A DNA stretch of 64,000 nt from Lingula anatina (GCF_001039355.2 NW_019775717.1:175675-239674); one strand, 5' to 3'. Positions 41,830 through 53,142 are shown, counted from the stretch's first letter. Notes: generated by a model from the letters alone, not told the origin. Program-made: numbers and translations.

Positions 41830-43036
41830 TGGCACTGTTATGACTGACATTTATAACGTGTTTGAATCATCTGTCCAGGGAGTTTTTACTAATTCATTAT
41901 TTTATTGTTAATGATATTTTTATCGACATCACCTTATTGATTGAAGGCAAGGCAAATGGTAACGCACTGCATATTAGAAAAAAACAGATACTGCATGAAC
42001 ACTTACAGGTATGGTCTGACGTGGTAATTACAGTTTTCCGTTGAGAAATACGACAGTGAGGGCACAACGATTATAGATAGACGTTGCAGATAATATTATA
42101 TTATAATCAATCACAATCATTAAATTCTTGCGCTTTAACTGTCTTCATATTGGTCCTAAACGTGGGGTGGGGGTCTATTATTTAAGTAAACCAAAATGAA
42201 ATAACTCAACCGATTTGAAAAAAATTAATAAATAAAGAATAAAAAAACGAACAAACATGCTAAATTAATATCAAATGAATTTTGCCTAATTTTCATAAAA
42301 GTTCACAAACCCTCTTTCAGTGTCAAATTATGGAGTTACATGCATGCATTTTGAGTGAATAAGTTCACTTCGCAGTTAGCTACACAATAACTTTGCGGTT
42401 AAAAAATCTTTTCCGCTGTCAAGTCTATCCACTAAGTATGTTATCTCCCGGCATATTTGCATTTTGTAGATAATCTTTAGTTCCGGAGTGTCTTAAATCT
42501 GTCATGGCAAGGAGGGTTACGGCGGTTAATACATAAAGAAACATACACGCGTCACGCTGCTGGTGAATTAAGAAGTTTTAATTTACATCTTGGTACTTCT
42601 CCAGGACACACTTTTTTCGTTTTAAATGAAACCCGCCTTTGATGGTTGTCATATAAGCTTGCGTTTTTTACATTTTTTAACTTAAGACAAAACCTTTCTT
42701 TTTCTCTATACTTTTGTAAGAAATACAGATAAACTTTGACCTTATGAGTTACTTATTTTACTGACAACGATCAAGGGGGGGGGGGGTCATTAATCTGAAT
42801 AACATTTTAATAGACTTTCCAGGGATAATCAATTTTTTTTTAAATCAACGATCATGGCTTGCGAGGAGATGAATTTTTCATGGTGTTAACAACAGTTCTA
42901 TACATCTATAGTTAAGTCCAACAAAATTGAATTCCCTGATTTTACGTCTTTTGTCAAACGAGAATATCTGGCATAAGTAGTTCGATAATTGTTTGCAAGG
43001 CATTAAATTATCCCTTGGAGCAGTGGTAGAGTTTAT

Positions 43037-43040
<4 letters not shown>

Positions 43041-43077
<37 letters not shown>

Positions 43078-43091
43078 AGAGAGAGAGAGAT
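43041..43091. repeat. (GA)n microsatellite
   Basis: GA units with one TT interruption, downstream of the collagen gene. Confidence 0.93.
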
Positions 43092-43192
43092 TTTAAACAC
43101 TGGTTTACGTCCCCGTTGCGATAGTTGAGAAACCAGCAATTTTACTTCGGCACTATCACACCTTAAATCTTAAAGTCCAGCAAATTCAACTT

Positions 43193-43198
43193 TTTATT
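43193..43198 (-). terminator. Candidate poly(A) signal of the multidomain collagen gene
   Basis: TTTATT on the plus strand gives AATAAA on the gene strand, about 200 bases after the stop codon. Confidence 0.5.
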
Positions 43199-43395
43199 AA
43201 AGAATACATTTTTCACACTCCAGAAAGTTTGGTTCAAGTGCAGATTACCAATTCTAAAGCAAATATAAAGAAATGCTTGCTTTTCATAAATTGGAACCGG
43301 GTTGCATTTCCGTTATCATCAAAGTCAATTAAACCAACGCCACCTCATGTCAATATGTTATAATCCAGTGCCCGGTTGGGCCGAAGATACACGTC

Positions 43396-43722
43396 TTACA
43401 CAAGAAAATACTGAAGCTGTTGGTTCAACTGATTATAGTTCGGGGCTGAGTAACAGTTCTGTACAAACGCTTGCCGCATATTGGACTGCTGAACGAAATT
43501 GGACCACATCGTAGCCTGCTGGGCGCATCCCGAGGGCACTGGCCTGGGCTGTACCAAGAGGTACATCTGTGTTGCCATGGCGGAGTAAAGGGGGTTGCGC
43601 AAACAGCCGTACGGCATCTGTGTCCAATCCACGCAGAACTGCCGTTGTATCTGTTGGTAGTAGTTCTGCATGGCGCGACGATCAGCGGCCCTTTTGGTCG
43701 CGTTGAACATTTTCTCTGGGAT
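43396..43722 (-). CDS. Multidomain collagen exon 18: C-terminal region and stop
   Basis: Last exon (residues 1640-1747). The acceptor cattctgtcttccag is phase 0 and the stop is TAA at 43396-43398. The peptide is rich in Gln, Asn and Tyr, contains a helical Arg/Ala stretch and four Cys (FCVDW, YGCLRN, SGCAQQ, VQNCYS), and resembles neither fibrillar COLFI nor type IV NC1 domains. Confidence 0.88.
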   Translation of the reverse strand: MPEKMFNATKRAADRRAMQNYYQQIQRQFCVDWTQMPYGCLRNPLYSAMATQMYLLVQPRPVPSGCAQQATMWSNFVQQSNMRQAFVQNCYSAPNYNQLNQQLQYFLV

Positions 43723-44388
43723 CTGGAAGACAGAATGTGGTCAACAAAATAATCATGTCAGTAAACAGCCTAATGGACAAATGAAATAATTTAATTTGCT
43801 TGTGAAATGATATCTGAAATTCACATTAAAGTTTTAAATTTTTTGTTAAGATCGCGTGATCCTCCAGTGTAGCGCATGGTCCTAGGTCCAGACCCGCTAT
43901 TACTTCAACTTTTTTCAGACTAGCTCCGAGAAGTGGGCGGCTTGTTTGTACACACTTGCACTTGCAGCTCAAGGAAGGGCTGAAGTCTATCCAGAGATAC
44001 CCATACATTAACTTGCAACGGAGTCACTTACCACCTTAATCTAAAATGGGTTTAATTTCAAGCGTTGCTAAATGCGGTAGAACATCCACAATTCTGCTAA
44101 CGAATGAAAATTTTTCAGGCTCGTATGAAGAAAAGTATAAGCTGCAAGGGGGAATCATAAATAGAAACACAATTAGCGACAGAGGAAGGGGAGATGGCAA
44201 AAAATGATGTAACTGATGTTGCAAACTGGTTGAGAAAATAAGTCGCAGCCTTCGGCGTACATGTAACATTTTAATGATACACTGAAGTTTACATTTAGTT
44301 TCAAAGCAGTGGAACCCAGCCCTCCTTTAGGTCTCTGCCCTTCGTGCTTATTACTGAACTGGTTGAAAAAAGTGCTCAAGCCCCACTA

Positions 44389-44570
44389 CCGGTGTGACAG
44401 GAATGGTAGATTGCTGGGAATCGTACTCCGTTCCCCATTAATTTGTACAGGTGGTCCATTATTGTCCCATATACTAACCCCAATATCTGACTAACCCTAA
44501 CCTGTACTAATCATATATGGGACTCCGCACTTCCATTCCTAGGACTACTGTACCATTCCTATCACACCGG
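44389..44570. mobile_element. Intronic MITE-like element, copy 1 (ccggtgtga family)
   Basis: 182 bp in intron 17. The ends ccggtgtgacaggaatggta and taccattcctatcacaccgg form a 20-bp inverted pair with one mismatch, and the interior has ggttaggg-type words. A related copy lies at 47607-47764. No coding capacity; probably a non-autonomous DNA transposon. Confidence 0.8.
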
Positions 44571-44593
44571 CTCCGCTCCTATCCCATAAACAC

Positions 44594-44664
44594 ATAACGT
44601 TATTATAACTTTACCATAACGTTTATAAAACCAAAAAACATTATGGTAACGTTATTATAACGTT
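44594..44664. repeat. AT-rich inverted repeat close to the exon 17 donor
   Basis: Two arms built from ataacgttattataa and its complement face each other around a short A-rich loop. The right arm ends about 45 bases from the donor of exon 17. It could form a hairpin in the intron. Confidence 0.7.
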
Positions 44665-44714
44665 CTGTCGTCGACTTCTACTGATTGGTGTAATATCAGT
44701 AGATTCTTTCTCAC

Positions 44715-45106
44715 CTGCCACAGTCCGCCCGCCCCAAGTTTCTGAGGGTCTACAGTCATTGGGGACCCTCCGTTCACGTTCATGACTGCTTTCCACGCCG
44801 CCTGTACGGATGTGTTGCTGCCGTCCGGAGGCTGAAAGTGAGCCATGAGACCTGAAGGTGCTCCTACGGGCCCAGAGTTTGGGCCAGGGTAGCCGCCATA
44901 ATGAATACCAGTTGGGAAACCTCCCCCGAGACACCCTCCTGGGCCGCACCCCCCGCTGCCAGGAAGATTGACGGTATAGGGATTCATCCAGTAAGACCGC
45001 CAAAGAAAGTTGACGTTATTCCGGGGGAATATCCCACACTGGTCGATGAGAGATACGGCTCTGCTTACCAGCGCTGTTGGATTCTGCCACATATTTCCGT
45101 TACACA
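44715..45106 (-). CDS. Multidomain collagen exon 17: non-helical C-terminal region
   Basis: Residues 1509-1639. Acceptor catgctcttag, donor TGGCAG|gtgaga in phase 0, the only non-phase-1 junction in the gene. It contains Cys in LCNGNMW and IDQCGIF, a Gly/Pro-rich loop with two Cys (GGCGPGGCLGGG) and a Trp-rich stretch (NFLWRSYWMNP). I do not recognise the domain. Confidence 0.9.
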
Positions 45107-45302
45107 CTAAGAGCATGAAAATTCGATTAAGATGCAAGTATGGTATTATACACAAATGCATATATTTATTTCTTCCGCAATAATACTATTCCTGTTGAAA
45201 TTTGAACGCGTTCTACTCTAAAAACAATACAGTTCCCTGAAATTTGGAATATCAGTTAACTGGACCAAAAAGTAATAGATTAAATCGAGGAAAAAAGCTT
45301 AC

Positions 45303-46913
45303 GTGATGTATATCCGCTGTAGCAAGGTACTGGGCAATGCAAGGTTGGAAAGCAACTGTCAACCATTCCTGAATCTCCCGATGCCCCTGTCGGTCCCGTA
45401 GGCCCTTGTGGGCCTGGACTACCCGAACTTCCCGCTTCTCCTGTCTCACCTCTGGGGCCTGCAGGACCTGTAGGGCCTGGTGGTCCATCTTCACCATCAG
45501 CTCCCTGCTGACCAGCAGGACCGGTCGGTCCAGGACTTCCAGGTTCACCAGCCTCTCCTCTAGGTCCAGGTTGCCCACTGGGCCCCGTGGGTCCTGGCGG
45601 GCCACGGGGGCCTGGTTGTCCATCTTCACCGTCTTCCCCTTTGGGACCGGGAGCTCCATCTTCTCCACTCTGACCAGGAAGGCCGGGAGTGCCAGTTTGG
45701 CCTCGCGCTCCCGCGGGTCCAGTGGGCCCGGGTGGACCGCTATCACCTTTCGCGCCGTCACTTCCGTCCTGACCCCTAGCGCCGGTACTGCCTGGAGGAC
45801 CAGGAGGACCAGTCTCTCCTTGTGTACCAGCTGGGCCAGCAGAGCCTTGTGGTCCAGGAGGACCCTGAGCACCTCTGGAACCAGGTCTACCTGCTTCCCC
45901 GGTAGCTCCTGGTTTACCAGGGGCACCTGCTGGTCCAGTAGCACCTGGAGCCCCATCTTCACCAGGTTCCCCGTCTGCACCACGGTCACCGGTCTGTCCC
46001 CTAGCTCCAGTGCTACCTGGGGCACCAGTAGCACCAGGTGCTCCGTCCATGCCTCTCTGTCCAGCAGGTCCACTAGGGCCGGTTGCACCCGGTCTTCCTT
46101 GTGCACCACTGGGACCTTGTGGACCTGCAGGGCCAGCTGGTCCGGTAGCTCCTGGTGCTCCGGCTTGACCCCTGGCACCTGTTGGCCCTGGGCTGCCATC
46201 CTTTCCTGGCGCACCTTGTGTTCCTTGTGGTCCAGTCGCGCCAGAACTACCTTGTGCGCCCGTTGCTCCTCTGGGACCCTCAGGGCCTGCAGGTCCAGTT
46301 GACCCTCTGGCACCGGGTAGGCCTCTATCTCCAGCAGGACCCTGTGCACCGGTAGGTCCCCTTGGACCTAGGGAGCCTGGTGAACCATCAGCACCTTTTG
46401 CACCAGTTTGTCCAGGACGACCGTCCTCTCCATTAGCGCCTGCAGCACCAGTGCGGCCAGCAGGTCCTTGTGGTCCCGTGGGCCCTGTGGGTCCAGTGCT
46501 TCCTGCACCAGTCGGTCCACGATCACCCGTAGGCCCACGGGCACCTGCTGGCCCTGCTGCACCCGTTCCTCCACTGACTCCAGGACTGCCAGTTTGGCCC
46601 CTAGGTCCTGCTGGACCAGCGTCTCCTGTGCGTCCGGGTTCGCCTGGTACACCAGACTGGCCTGTTGGCCCTGGTTGTCCACTATCTCCCTTTGGACCTC
46701 TCTCTCCTGCTTCCCCTCTGAACCCAGTTGACCCTCTTGGCCCGATGGGACCTGTACTGCCACTGGGTCCGGCTGATCCGGCTGGTCCCGGTGGACCTAC
46801 AGCGCCCCTAGGTCCAGTCTCGCCTCGAGCTCCAGTCATGCCAGGGCGTCCCTGGGCACCTTGTTCACCTGGAGCACCTGTTGCACCTGCTGTGCCCGTA
46901 GGGCCTCTCGGAC
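45303..46913 (-). CDS. Multidomain collagen exon 16: main triple helix
   Basis: 1611 bases (residues 972-1508), almost all Gly-X-Y in one exon, unlike the many short exons of vertebrate fibrillar collagens. X and Y are rich in Pro, Ala, Thr, Ser, Gln and charged residues. There is one imperfection: at 46504-46509 a triplet is one residue short (Gly-Ala then Gly; residues 1107-1108). The helix ends at about residue 1489 and is followed by a Cys-rich tail ([17 protein letters not shown]). The acceptor is ttcttcatatgaacag; the donor is CATCAC|gtaagc. Confidence 0.95.
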
Positions 46914-47134
46914 CTGTTCATATGAAGAAACTACTGTGAAAATACAAAACCTAATGTCTGTGATAGTTGATCTAGAACTCTACGATTATTTGCATTTTAA
47001 ACCCTGTAAAACTTTTTACTCGGTAGGAAGAACAGAAGTACTATAAAAGGAGGACTGTAAAATAATATGAAGTATTCTTAATGATATCTTTAAGTTTTAC
47101 AATACATAATATATGCATGCTGAGCGTGGCCCAC

Positions 47135-47323
47135 CTTGTGGTCCGGCAGGACCGGTAGGCCCCTGGTTGCCGTCTTTCCCAGGACTTCCAGATGCGCCAG
47201 AGACACCTTGAGCTCCAGTGGGGCCAGGGGCACCAGTGCGTCCTGGTTCACCTGGTGCTCCGCTGTCACCTTTAGGACCTGCTTCTCCTGTTGCGCCTGC
47301 AGGACCGGGCGCACCTGTTTCTC
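47135..47323 (-). CDS. Multidomain collagen exon 15: triple helix
   Basis: 63 residues (909-971), uninterrupted Gly-X-Y. Acceptor gttcttctatag, donor CACAAG|gtgggc, phase 1 at both ends. The triplet register continues unbroken into exon 16. Confidence 0.93.
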
Positions 47324-47606
47324 CTATAGAAGAACATAAGAAGACAATGATATTAAAAGGTTTGCATCCATCGACTTCAAGATAAACAAGTATAGGCCTA
47401 CGGAATGTGTTAAGTGCAACGCGACTTAAACAAAGCAATATGAACCCAGAAAGGCACCCGGAGAGTACAGACCTATGTTAAGACAGCACAATTCTCACAA
47501 CTGTTGATAAAATAATAAAATAATGGATCAATCTATTGTTTAATGTAGGTAACTTGGATTAAGATGACCCACTTTTGAACTCAAAAATGATGGATCACCC
47601 TCTATG

Positions 47607-47764
47607 CCGGTGTGACAGGAAGTCCTGGGTCCCATTTAATTGGTACGGGTTAGGGTAAGTGGAAGTATAGGGGTTTGCACATGGAACGAATGCCACTTCA
47701 ATCTTGATCAAAGAAATGGGTAACGGACTACGGCTCCTAGAGGACTACCATTCTTGTCACAACC
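47607..47764. mobile_element. Intronic MITE-like element, copy 2 (ccggtgtga family)
   Basis: 158 bp in intron 14. It starts ccggtgtgacagga and ends ttcttgtcacaacc, and shares terminal and ggttaggg interior sequence with the copy at 44389-44570, largely in the opposite orientation. It is more degraded than copy 1. Confidence 0.7.
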
Positions 47765-47837
47765 TGAAGCTGATGACCAGGTATAAACATAGCATCAAAT
47801 AAAAACCGCTTCAGATCAATAAGACGGACATTCTCAC

Positions 47838-48035
47838 CCATTTCACCCTGCTGGCCTCTGGGTCCAGCAGGTCCAGTGGGTCCTTGAGGCCCTGCACTCC
47901 CAGCTGGTCCTTGTGGCCCGGTGGAGCCAGCTGACCCTGGTCGCCCGGGTTCGCCGTCTCTTCCCGCGGAGCCGGTTTCTCCGGAAACACCAGTTGAGCC
48001 ACGATCACCTCTGAGGCCCTGAGGTCCGGCCGGAC
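47838..48035 (-). CDS. Multidomain collagen exon 14: triple helix
   Basis: 66 residues (843-908) of unbroken Gly-X-Y. Acceptor tacgatatttcag, donor GAAATGG|gtgaga, phase 1 at both ends. Confidence 0.93.
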
Positions 48036-48596
48036 CTGAAATATCGTATAGCTGCATTAAAACATTTAGTACAGCGTAAGTCGAGGAGTTCTCTGATTTT
48101 ATACAGAGAGATATTAAGTTTTTGCAAGGTAAAGTTTTAAGGCATATGTTGGAATGATTTCAGTTGTTAAATCATTTGGTAACTTATACAGACAACATAT
48201 GTACTCTTGTTACGATTATAAAGGCGTTTGTCATCGTAAAATCAATTAAATGCGTCTCATTTCAGTGCGTAAGCCTATATTTGCTTTATTCTTTTTCTAC
48301 AGCGTTTTACTCGTGTTAACATCGAACCCGTTACAACCAACACAATGGACAATAGAAGTGTCACCTCCTGAATCAGAGGAATCAAAGTAGGTAGATCTTG
48401 AGTAGTTATAATGCCTGGTCTACTTATAATGTGACTAATGATTATAAAACCGCTGTACCATGGAATTGTATTGTTGGTCTTTTTGTGAAATTTGATGTTA
48501 ATAAAATGATACCAGGAGCATATCATTTCACAGTCATTTATCTACCCAAAGTATTAGTTCAGTAGGGGTGACACTTCTATTGTCCAATGTGTGTAC

Positions 48597-48845
48597 CTGT
48601 CTCTCCAATGGGTCCTCGGTCCCCTGTTGGTCCGGTGGGACCTACTGGCCCATCGTCACCGTCTTGGCCGGTTTCACCTCTGGCCCCTGTTCGTCCCGTT
48701 GATCCGGTCTGGCCACTAGGTCCTGGTTCTCCGTCGCTTCCGCTTGGGCCCGTGGGACCAGTGGGGCCAGCTGGTCCTGGAGGACCTGTGGCTCCAATAA
48801 CGATTGGGCTGGTTAACATAAGGGTCGTTATGTAGTCCTGGAAAC
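48597..48845 (-). CDS. Multidomain collagen exon 13: helix start
   Basis: 83 residues (760-842). About 17 non-collagen residues ([17 protein letters not shown]) join the EGF region to the first Gly-X-Y triplet at residue 777. Acceptor ctattatcgttacag, donor GAGACAG|gtacac, phase 1. Confidence 0.92.
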
Positions 48846-48930
48846 CTGTAACGATAATAGGGACACTTCTTTAGAATTGAGTGACTTTGAAAATATCCCC
48901 TAGTACCGAAACACACGCATGCACGAACTC

Positions 48931-48943
48931 GCACGCGCGCGCA

Positions 48944-48989
<46 letters not shown>
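48931..48989. repeat. Compound (CA)n(GA)n microsatellite in intron 12
   Basis: A CA tract preceded by degenerate GC/AC units and followed by about 14 GA units. Confidence 0.93.
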
Positions 48990-48993
<4 letters not shown>

Positions 48994-49311
48994 CATGTGC
49001 TTTTGGCAACTTTGTGTCAATGTGTACATGACAAATCATATTTGGATACTTAAAACAAACATCGACACAAATAAACGATCTGTTTTGAGATCTCTCACCA
49101 CAACTGATTAGTTATGACCGAAATGCAACATTGCAGCCATGCATCGTTACATATTCATCAAACAATGAATTAAACTAAATTTTGGGAACAAAATAAAAAT
49201 TGACCTGATACATGTAAAAGCTGAAGAAAAATATACAGACTTTTTACTAAATGGCTTAAATCATTTCCTTAATCTGTCATCGTAAAAAGATCGAAGTACC
49301 GATCAACTTAC

Positions 49312-49428
49312 TCAACTGGCATACTTCCCCGAAGAAGGGAAATTCGCAATCGCAATAGAAATTGTGACCGTTGTGAGAAGACACACAAGTTCCACCGTTT
49401 ATACAGGGGTTAGGGTCGCAGATCTGAG
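49312..49428 (-). CDS. Multidomain collagen exon 12: sixth EGF domain
   Basis: 39 residues (721-759) with the six-Cys EGF pattern (CDPNPCINGGTC ... YCDCEFPFFGEVC). Acceptor gactttgtttttag, donor CAGTTGA|gtaagt, phase 1. Confidence 0.93.
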
Positions 49429-49736
49429 CTAAAAACAAAGTCAACTGTGTAATCCACATCAATATAATACAAAAACTTTATAATCTAGCAATACACAGAC
49501 AGTTCATTTTCGTATGTGAAAATGGCAACACAGCCCTTAAAATCTAAAAAAAAACGCTCTTTCGACGGAAAAGGTACGCTGCACATTAAAATTTGATCTT
49601 AGTCTTATACCAATTTTCAACTCGGGTCAACGAAGCAGGTAAAAAGATGTACTTTTTCGGTAAAAGACCCTGTTTGAAATTACTGGATACACCCCTGATG
49701 AGATATCTGAAACTGAGCAAATCTAAAAGCACCTAC

Positions 49737-49970
49737 ATTTTTCACAGTTTTCTCCTGTGAACCACGGGTAACAGGAGCAGGTATATCCCCCCGTGGACAG
49801 AGACATGCAGGTACCGCCATTCACGCAAGGATTGGGCAGACAGGCTTGTTTATGTTGACAAGCGTAACCATGGTAACCAAATGGGCATTCACACCAATAG
49901 CCAAATCCATCGTCACGCACGACACAGGTGCCCCCATTTTGGCACGGGTTACTGCCCCTGCAGATTAGTG
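49737..49970 (-). CDS. Multidomain collagen exon 11: EGF domains 4 and 5
   Basis: 78 residues (643-720) holding two EGF domains (NPCQNGGTCVVRDDGFGYWC and NPCVNGGTCMSLSTGGYTC). Acceptor ataccccatttcag, donor GAAAAAT|gtaggt, phase 1. It is clearly similar to exon 10, including the RDDG(W/F)GY stretch. Confidence 0.94.
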
Positions 49971-50358
49971 CTGAAATGGGGTATAATTATAGATGTTAAC
50001 TACTGGCATGTTTTTGGTTGGTGTATCTATCTACATTTGATTTTGCAACGTTTTATAAAAACTATCACGGCACATTGCAGGAGATAATGAAAGTTTTTAT
50101 AAAGAACTGAAGTGTACAGAAAAGTGAAAACAATATTCAAACTAAAAAAAGTAAACCGGTATGAATATTTCAGTGTAAACATTACTGAGTAAAATAAATA
50201 GCCTAGAATCCATCTAAATATAATGTATGCACTACATAAACGTTTCACAAAATTTCCGTTCGTTAATGTACATATCTACATTACTGTAGAAAATTAAGCA
50301 AAGTAAAAAAAAACGTCGGATCAGTGCTGACTGCGGAGTTTCTTTTTTCCATACTTAC

Positions 50359-50601
50359 ATGTCTGACACAGAGCTCCAGTGAACCCAGGCCGACATTTGC
50401 AGCTCGGTCCACCTCTCTCCCCGACGCTGCATTCGCCGCCATTCTGACATGGATTTGGCGCGCATGCACATGTGCATGTGCGCGCGTGTTGACATTTGAA
50501 GCCATAGTAACCAACGGGACAGTCGCAGTAGTACCCCCAGCCGTCATCACGTGCCTGACACGTGCCGCCATTGAGACAGGGAGAATCTGCGCAGAACAGT
50601 G
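50359..50601 (-). CDS. Multidomain collagen exon 10: EGF domains 2 and 3
   Basis: 81 residues (562-642) holding two EGF domains (SPCLNGGTCQARDDGWGYYC and NPCQNGGECSVGERGGPSC) separated by a Cys-rich spacer (RTCTCACAP). Acceptor tgccgtcgttttcag, donor CAGACAT|gtaagt, phase 1. Confidence 0.94.
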
Positions 50602-51002
50602 CTGAAAACGACGGCAATTTTGTCTTAAGACAAATGACACATTTTAACATGTATATTAGCAGTTGCATAAACAAGCAATCCCGTATGCAGCAAGTCAAGA
50701 AGTGCCTGAAGTGAAGGTTCTCAAAACTTACTGTATTTGCACATAAATCTGGAAATGACGGTGGGCAGTATACCGGTAGATTGACAATATTGTTTCAGTT
50801 GGTGTTAAGATTTTAATGCTCGTTGAAGAAGGTAAAGTAACGACGTTCAAAGAAACAAGCATTCAATTGTTTCGCACGCAGGTGCATATGCTGCTTATCT
50901 TATCTTCCTAATACTCAAAATTGGCCAAATTCAGTTTAATGAGTATAGAGCCAGATACATGTAACACACATACACTTACACACACAGTAAGATTTCACTT
51001 AC

Positions 51003-51134
51003 GTGTTTCGCAGTTCAGTCCGGTGAAGCCAGGGCGACAGGCGCACTTGTAACTCCGCTCCGTGAGTGGAGTACATTGTCCGCCATTATTACACGGGTTG
51101 GGAGAGCAGGGACATGGACACAAACTAATGGTGG
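51003..51134 (-). CDS. Multidomain collagen exon 9: first EGF domain
   Basis: 44 residues (518-561). A Cys-Pro-rich lead-in (LCPCPCSPNPC) is followed by an EGF domain ending CRPGFTGLNCE. Acceptor ggattgttttcag, donor GAAACAC|gtaagt, phase 1. No open frame with a start codon covers it; it was found by reading the splice sites. Confidence 0.92.
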
Positions 51135-51677
51135 CTGAAAACAATCCATTTTCTCCATCATTCGGTGCAATTTCGATAGGTTATGATTTATCCGTCAGTG
51201 TGGCTGCTGCCAATTAGGTTCATATTACACTTGAACTTTAAATTACAAGTATACAGTATATTTTTAATATCTACTGGGCAAAAAATTTCTGTTCACAAAT
51301 CCAGTTGATAAATCATGTATACTGACAGTCAATGTAAACGCATCAGAAAACTTTCTTGTACTTTTTTTACCGAGAATCGATTCCAACCATAAAAACAAGT
51401 ACAAATTAGTGTGGTCATAAGAGAGTCACCTTGTTTGACTGAATAATGGTTCATATTTCACACGAAAACTGTTATTTTCTTAATAATCCAAAGGAACTTA
51501 AAATATCATTTGATAAATAAATGATGCGTTTTCATTGACTGTCAGTATATTTACTTATTTGTATTTCTGCACTAGTGTTAGCGAGATAAAACTGCGGTAA
51601 ACAATCGCCCTTACTACGAAAAAAGCTTTAAAAAGACATTGCTTCATAAAATACTATTTAATAATAATGATACTTAC

Positions 51678-51938
51678 ACTCGCAGCACATATAATTCACT
51701 CTGAGAGGCGGAGGCGGTGACGGTGAGAGACAGTCTTGTATCACGTCCAGTTTACACTCGCTCTTGCCATCACACTGGGTTCGCGCGAACACCAGGAGCG
51801 GATTATGTCTCTGATTGTGATCCAGGCACGTCAGGTCCCCGGCGTTACAGAAGCCCAGCACATTGATACTTGAGTCATCCGGACACTGGAGAGGAATGCT
51901 GTATTTGTTGGCCTCGCAGTTGTACCTTAGCATACATT
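51678..51938 (-). CDS. Multidomain collagen exon 8: SUEL/galactose-binding-lectin-like domain
   Basis: 87 residues (431-517). The Cys spacing and the end of the domain (QCDGKSECKLDV ... LRVNYMC) match the rhamnose/galactose-binding lectin family first seen in sea urchin egg lectin; the usual GRxD sugar motif is not clear, so binding may differ. Acceptor tttcattttgaag, donor TGCGAGT|gtaagt, phase 1. Confidence 0.85.
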
Positions 51939-52392
51939 CTTCAAAATGAAATGACACATCAATTAAATGACAATATCAGTCATATGGAATTATTTCTTTT
52001 TTCATTTTGAGCAAAAACTAAGCTTTGTTGTGCTTGTGAACATTTGGCTCCATGAATGCATTTGTGACTAGAGATATATTGCTATTTCCAAAAGTATATG
52101 CATAGTTTGAGAGGCACATTTCAAATTACACTAATAACAGCAAATAACTGTAAAACCTTAGATATGGGCATTTATCTGCAAAATTGATGTTGTTTATGGG
52201 GTTTCGGCTCTTGTGACCAATTGATATGCGGGATAAAGATTACATGTGCCATAACATTTTCCTAAATGATGTTGCCAAAACGTTTACTCAGGTCGTATTA
52301 GATAACTAGATACGACCGCAACTCACATCAAGTTTTGAATATTACATGATTATTGACAATTAAGGCAATAACAGAAACGCCAGGAGACTTAC

Positions 52393-52428
52393 TTGAACAC
52401 GTGGTGCTCGGGACAGGTACGCAGTCAC
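52393..52428 (-). CDS. Multidomain collagen exon 7: 12-residue linker microexon
   Basis: 36 bases coding GDCVPVPSTTCS between the vWA and SUEL-like domains. Acceptor atatcatttcag, donor GTTCAA|gtaagt, phase 1 at both ends. The two Cys and strong splice sites support it despite its size. Confidence 0.82.
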
Positions 52429-53142
52429 CTGAAATGATATATTAAACCTACATATTGCCTGTGTATTGAATTTTAAGAAGAACTTGAAAATTAACATCAA
52501 GATTGTAATGCTCTATTGAGATTTCACCGCACGCGTGAAGCTTCCTCTCACATTAGATTAAATGTAAGTATCATTGCAATTACTATGTAGGCAAAACGTG
52601 TAATTGTTTTAGAATTACAAAAATACGATATCCATAGAAATGTCAAATGCAAATTAAATGTGAGAAAAGTTTTGAATGGAAGACTACCGCACTTAAAGAC
52701 ATTGAATCTAAAATAAAAATGAACAGAATTAATGATACACCTGAAGAATATATGGTGTTGAAGTAGCATGTTCCACCCAAATCTAATAACAAATTTGTCC
52801 ATACCCCGATAGTTCAGTACGGAATTGTTCTTATAAAAAAAGAATAATCAGTATACCCACTGTGTTTACGAAATCGAAATATGTGTCAACAGATTGGGTA
52901 TAGAAAGTTATTAAGTCCCGTAGATTAAGGATTATTAGACAAACTTTTAATATTTACATGCAGCGACGCACATTGCAGGCCTACACAATACGCTCAAAAA
53001 TGCTTTCATTCTTTATGAAAGAAAGTTGTGTGACTTTTTTGCACGGGCAAAATTTTTTTGGTTAAAATGAGAGGTGTAGCTCTACTCTAAAATTAGAATT
53101 TACTTTACAAATATATCAACATCAACAGCACATTTTACCTAC

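Larger units (their letters stand above)
41491..43395. other. Space between two convergent genes; 3' untranslated regions
   Basis: No coding signal. A 15-base G run lies at 41787-41801, a 12-base G run at 42775-42786, and a GA microsatellite at 43041-43091. Candidate poly(A) signals for each flanking gene are listed separately. Confidence 0.7.

Noticed and set aside
45252-47339. Long open frames on the plus strand and in other minus frames across the collagen exons
   Set aside because: They are shadows of the Gly-X-Y repeat, whose periodic G+C-rich codons keep several frames open. Splice sites and phase support only the minus-strand collagen frame.
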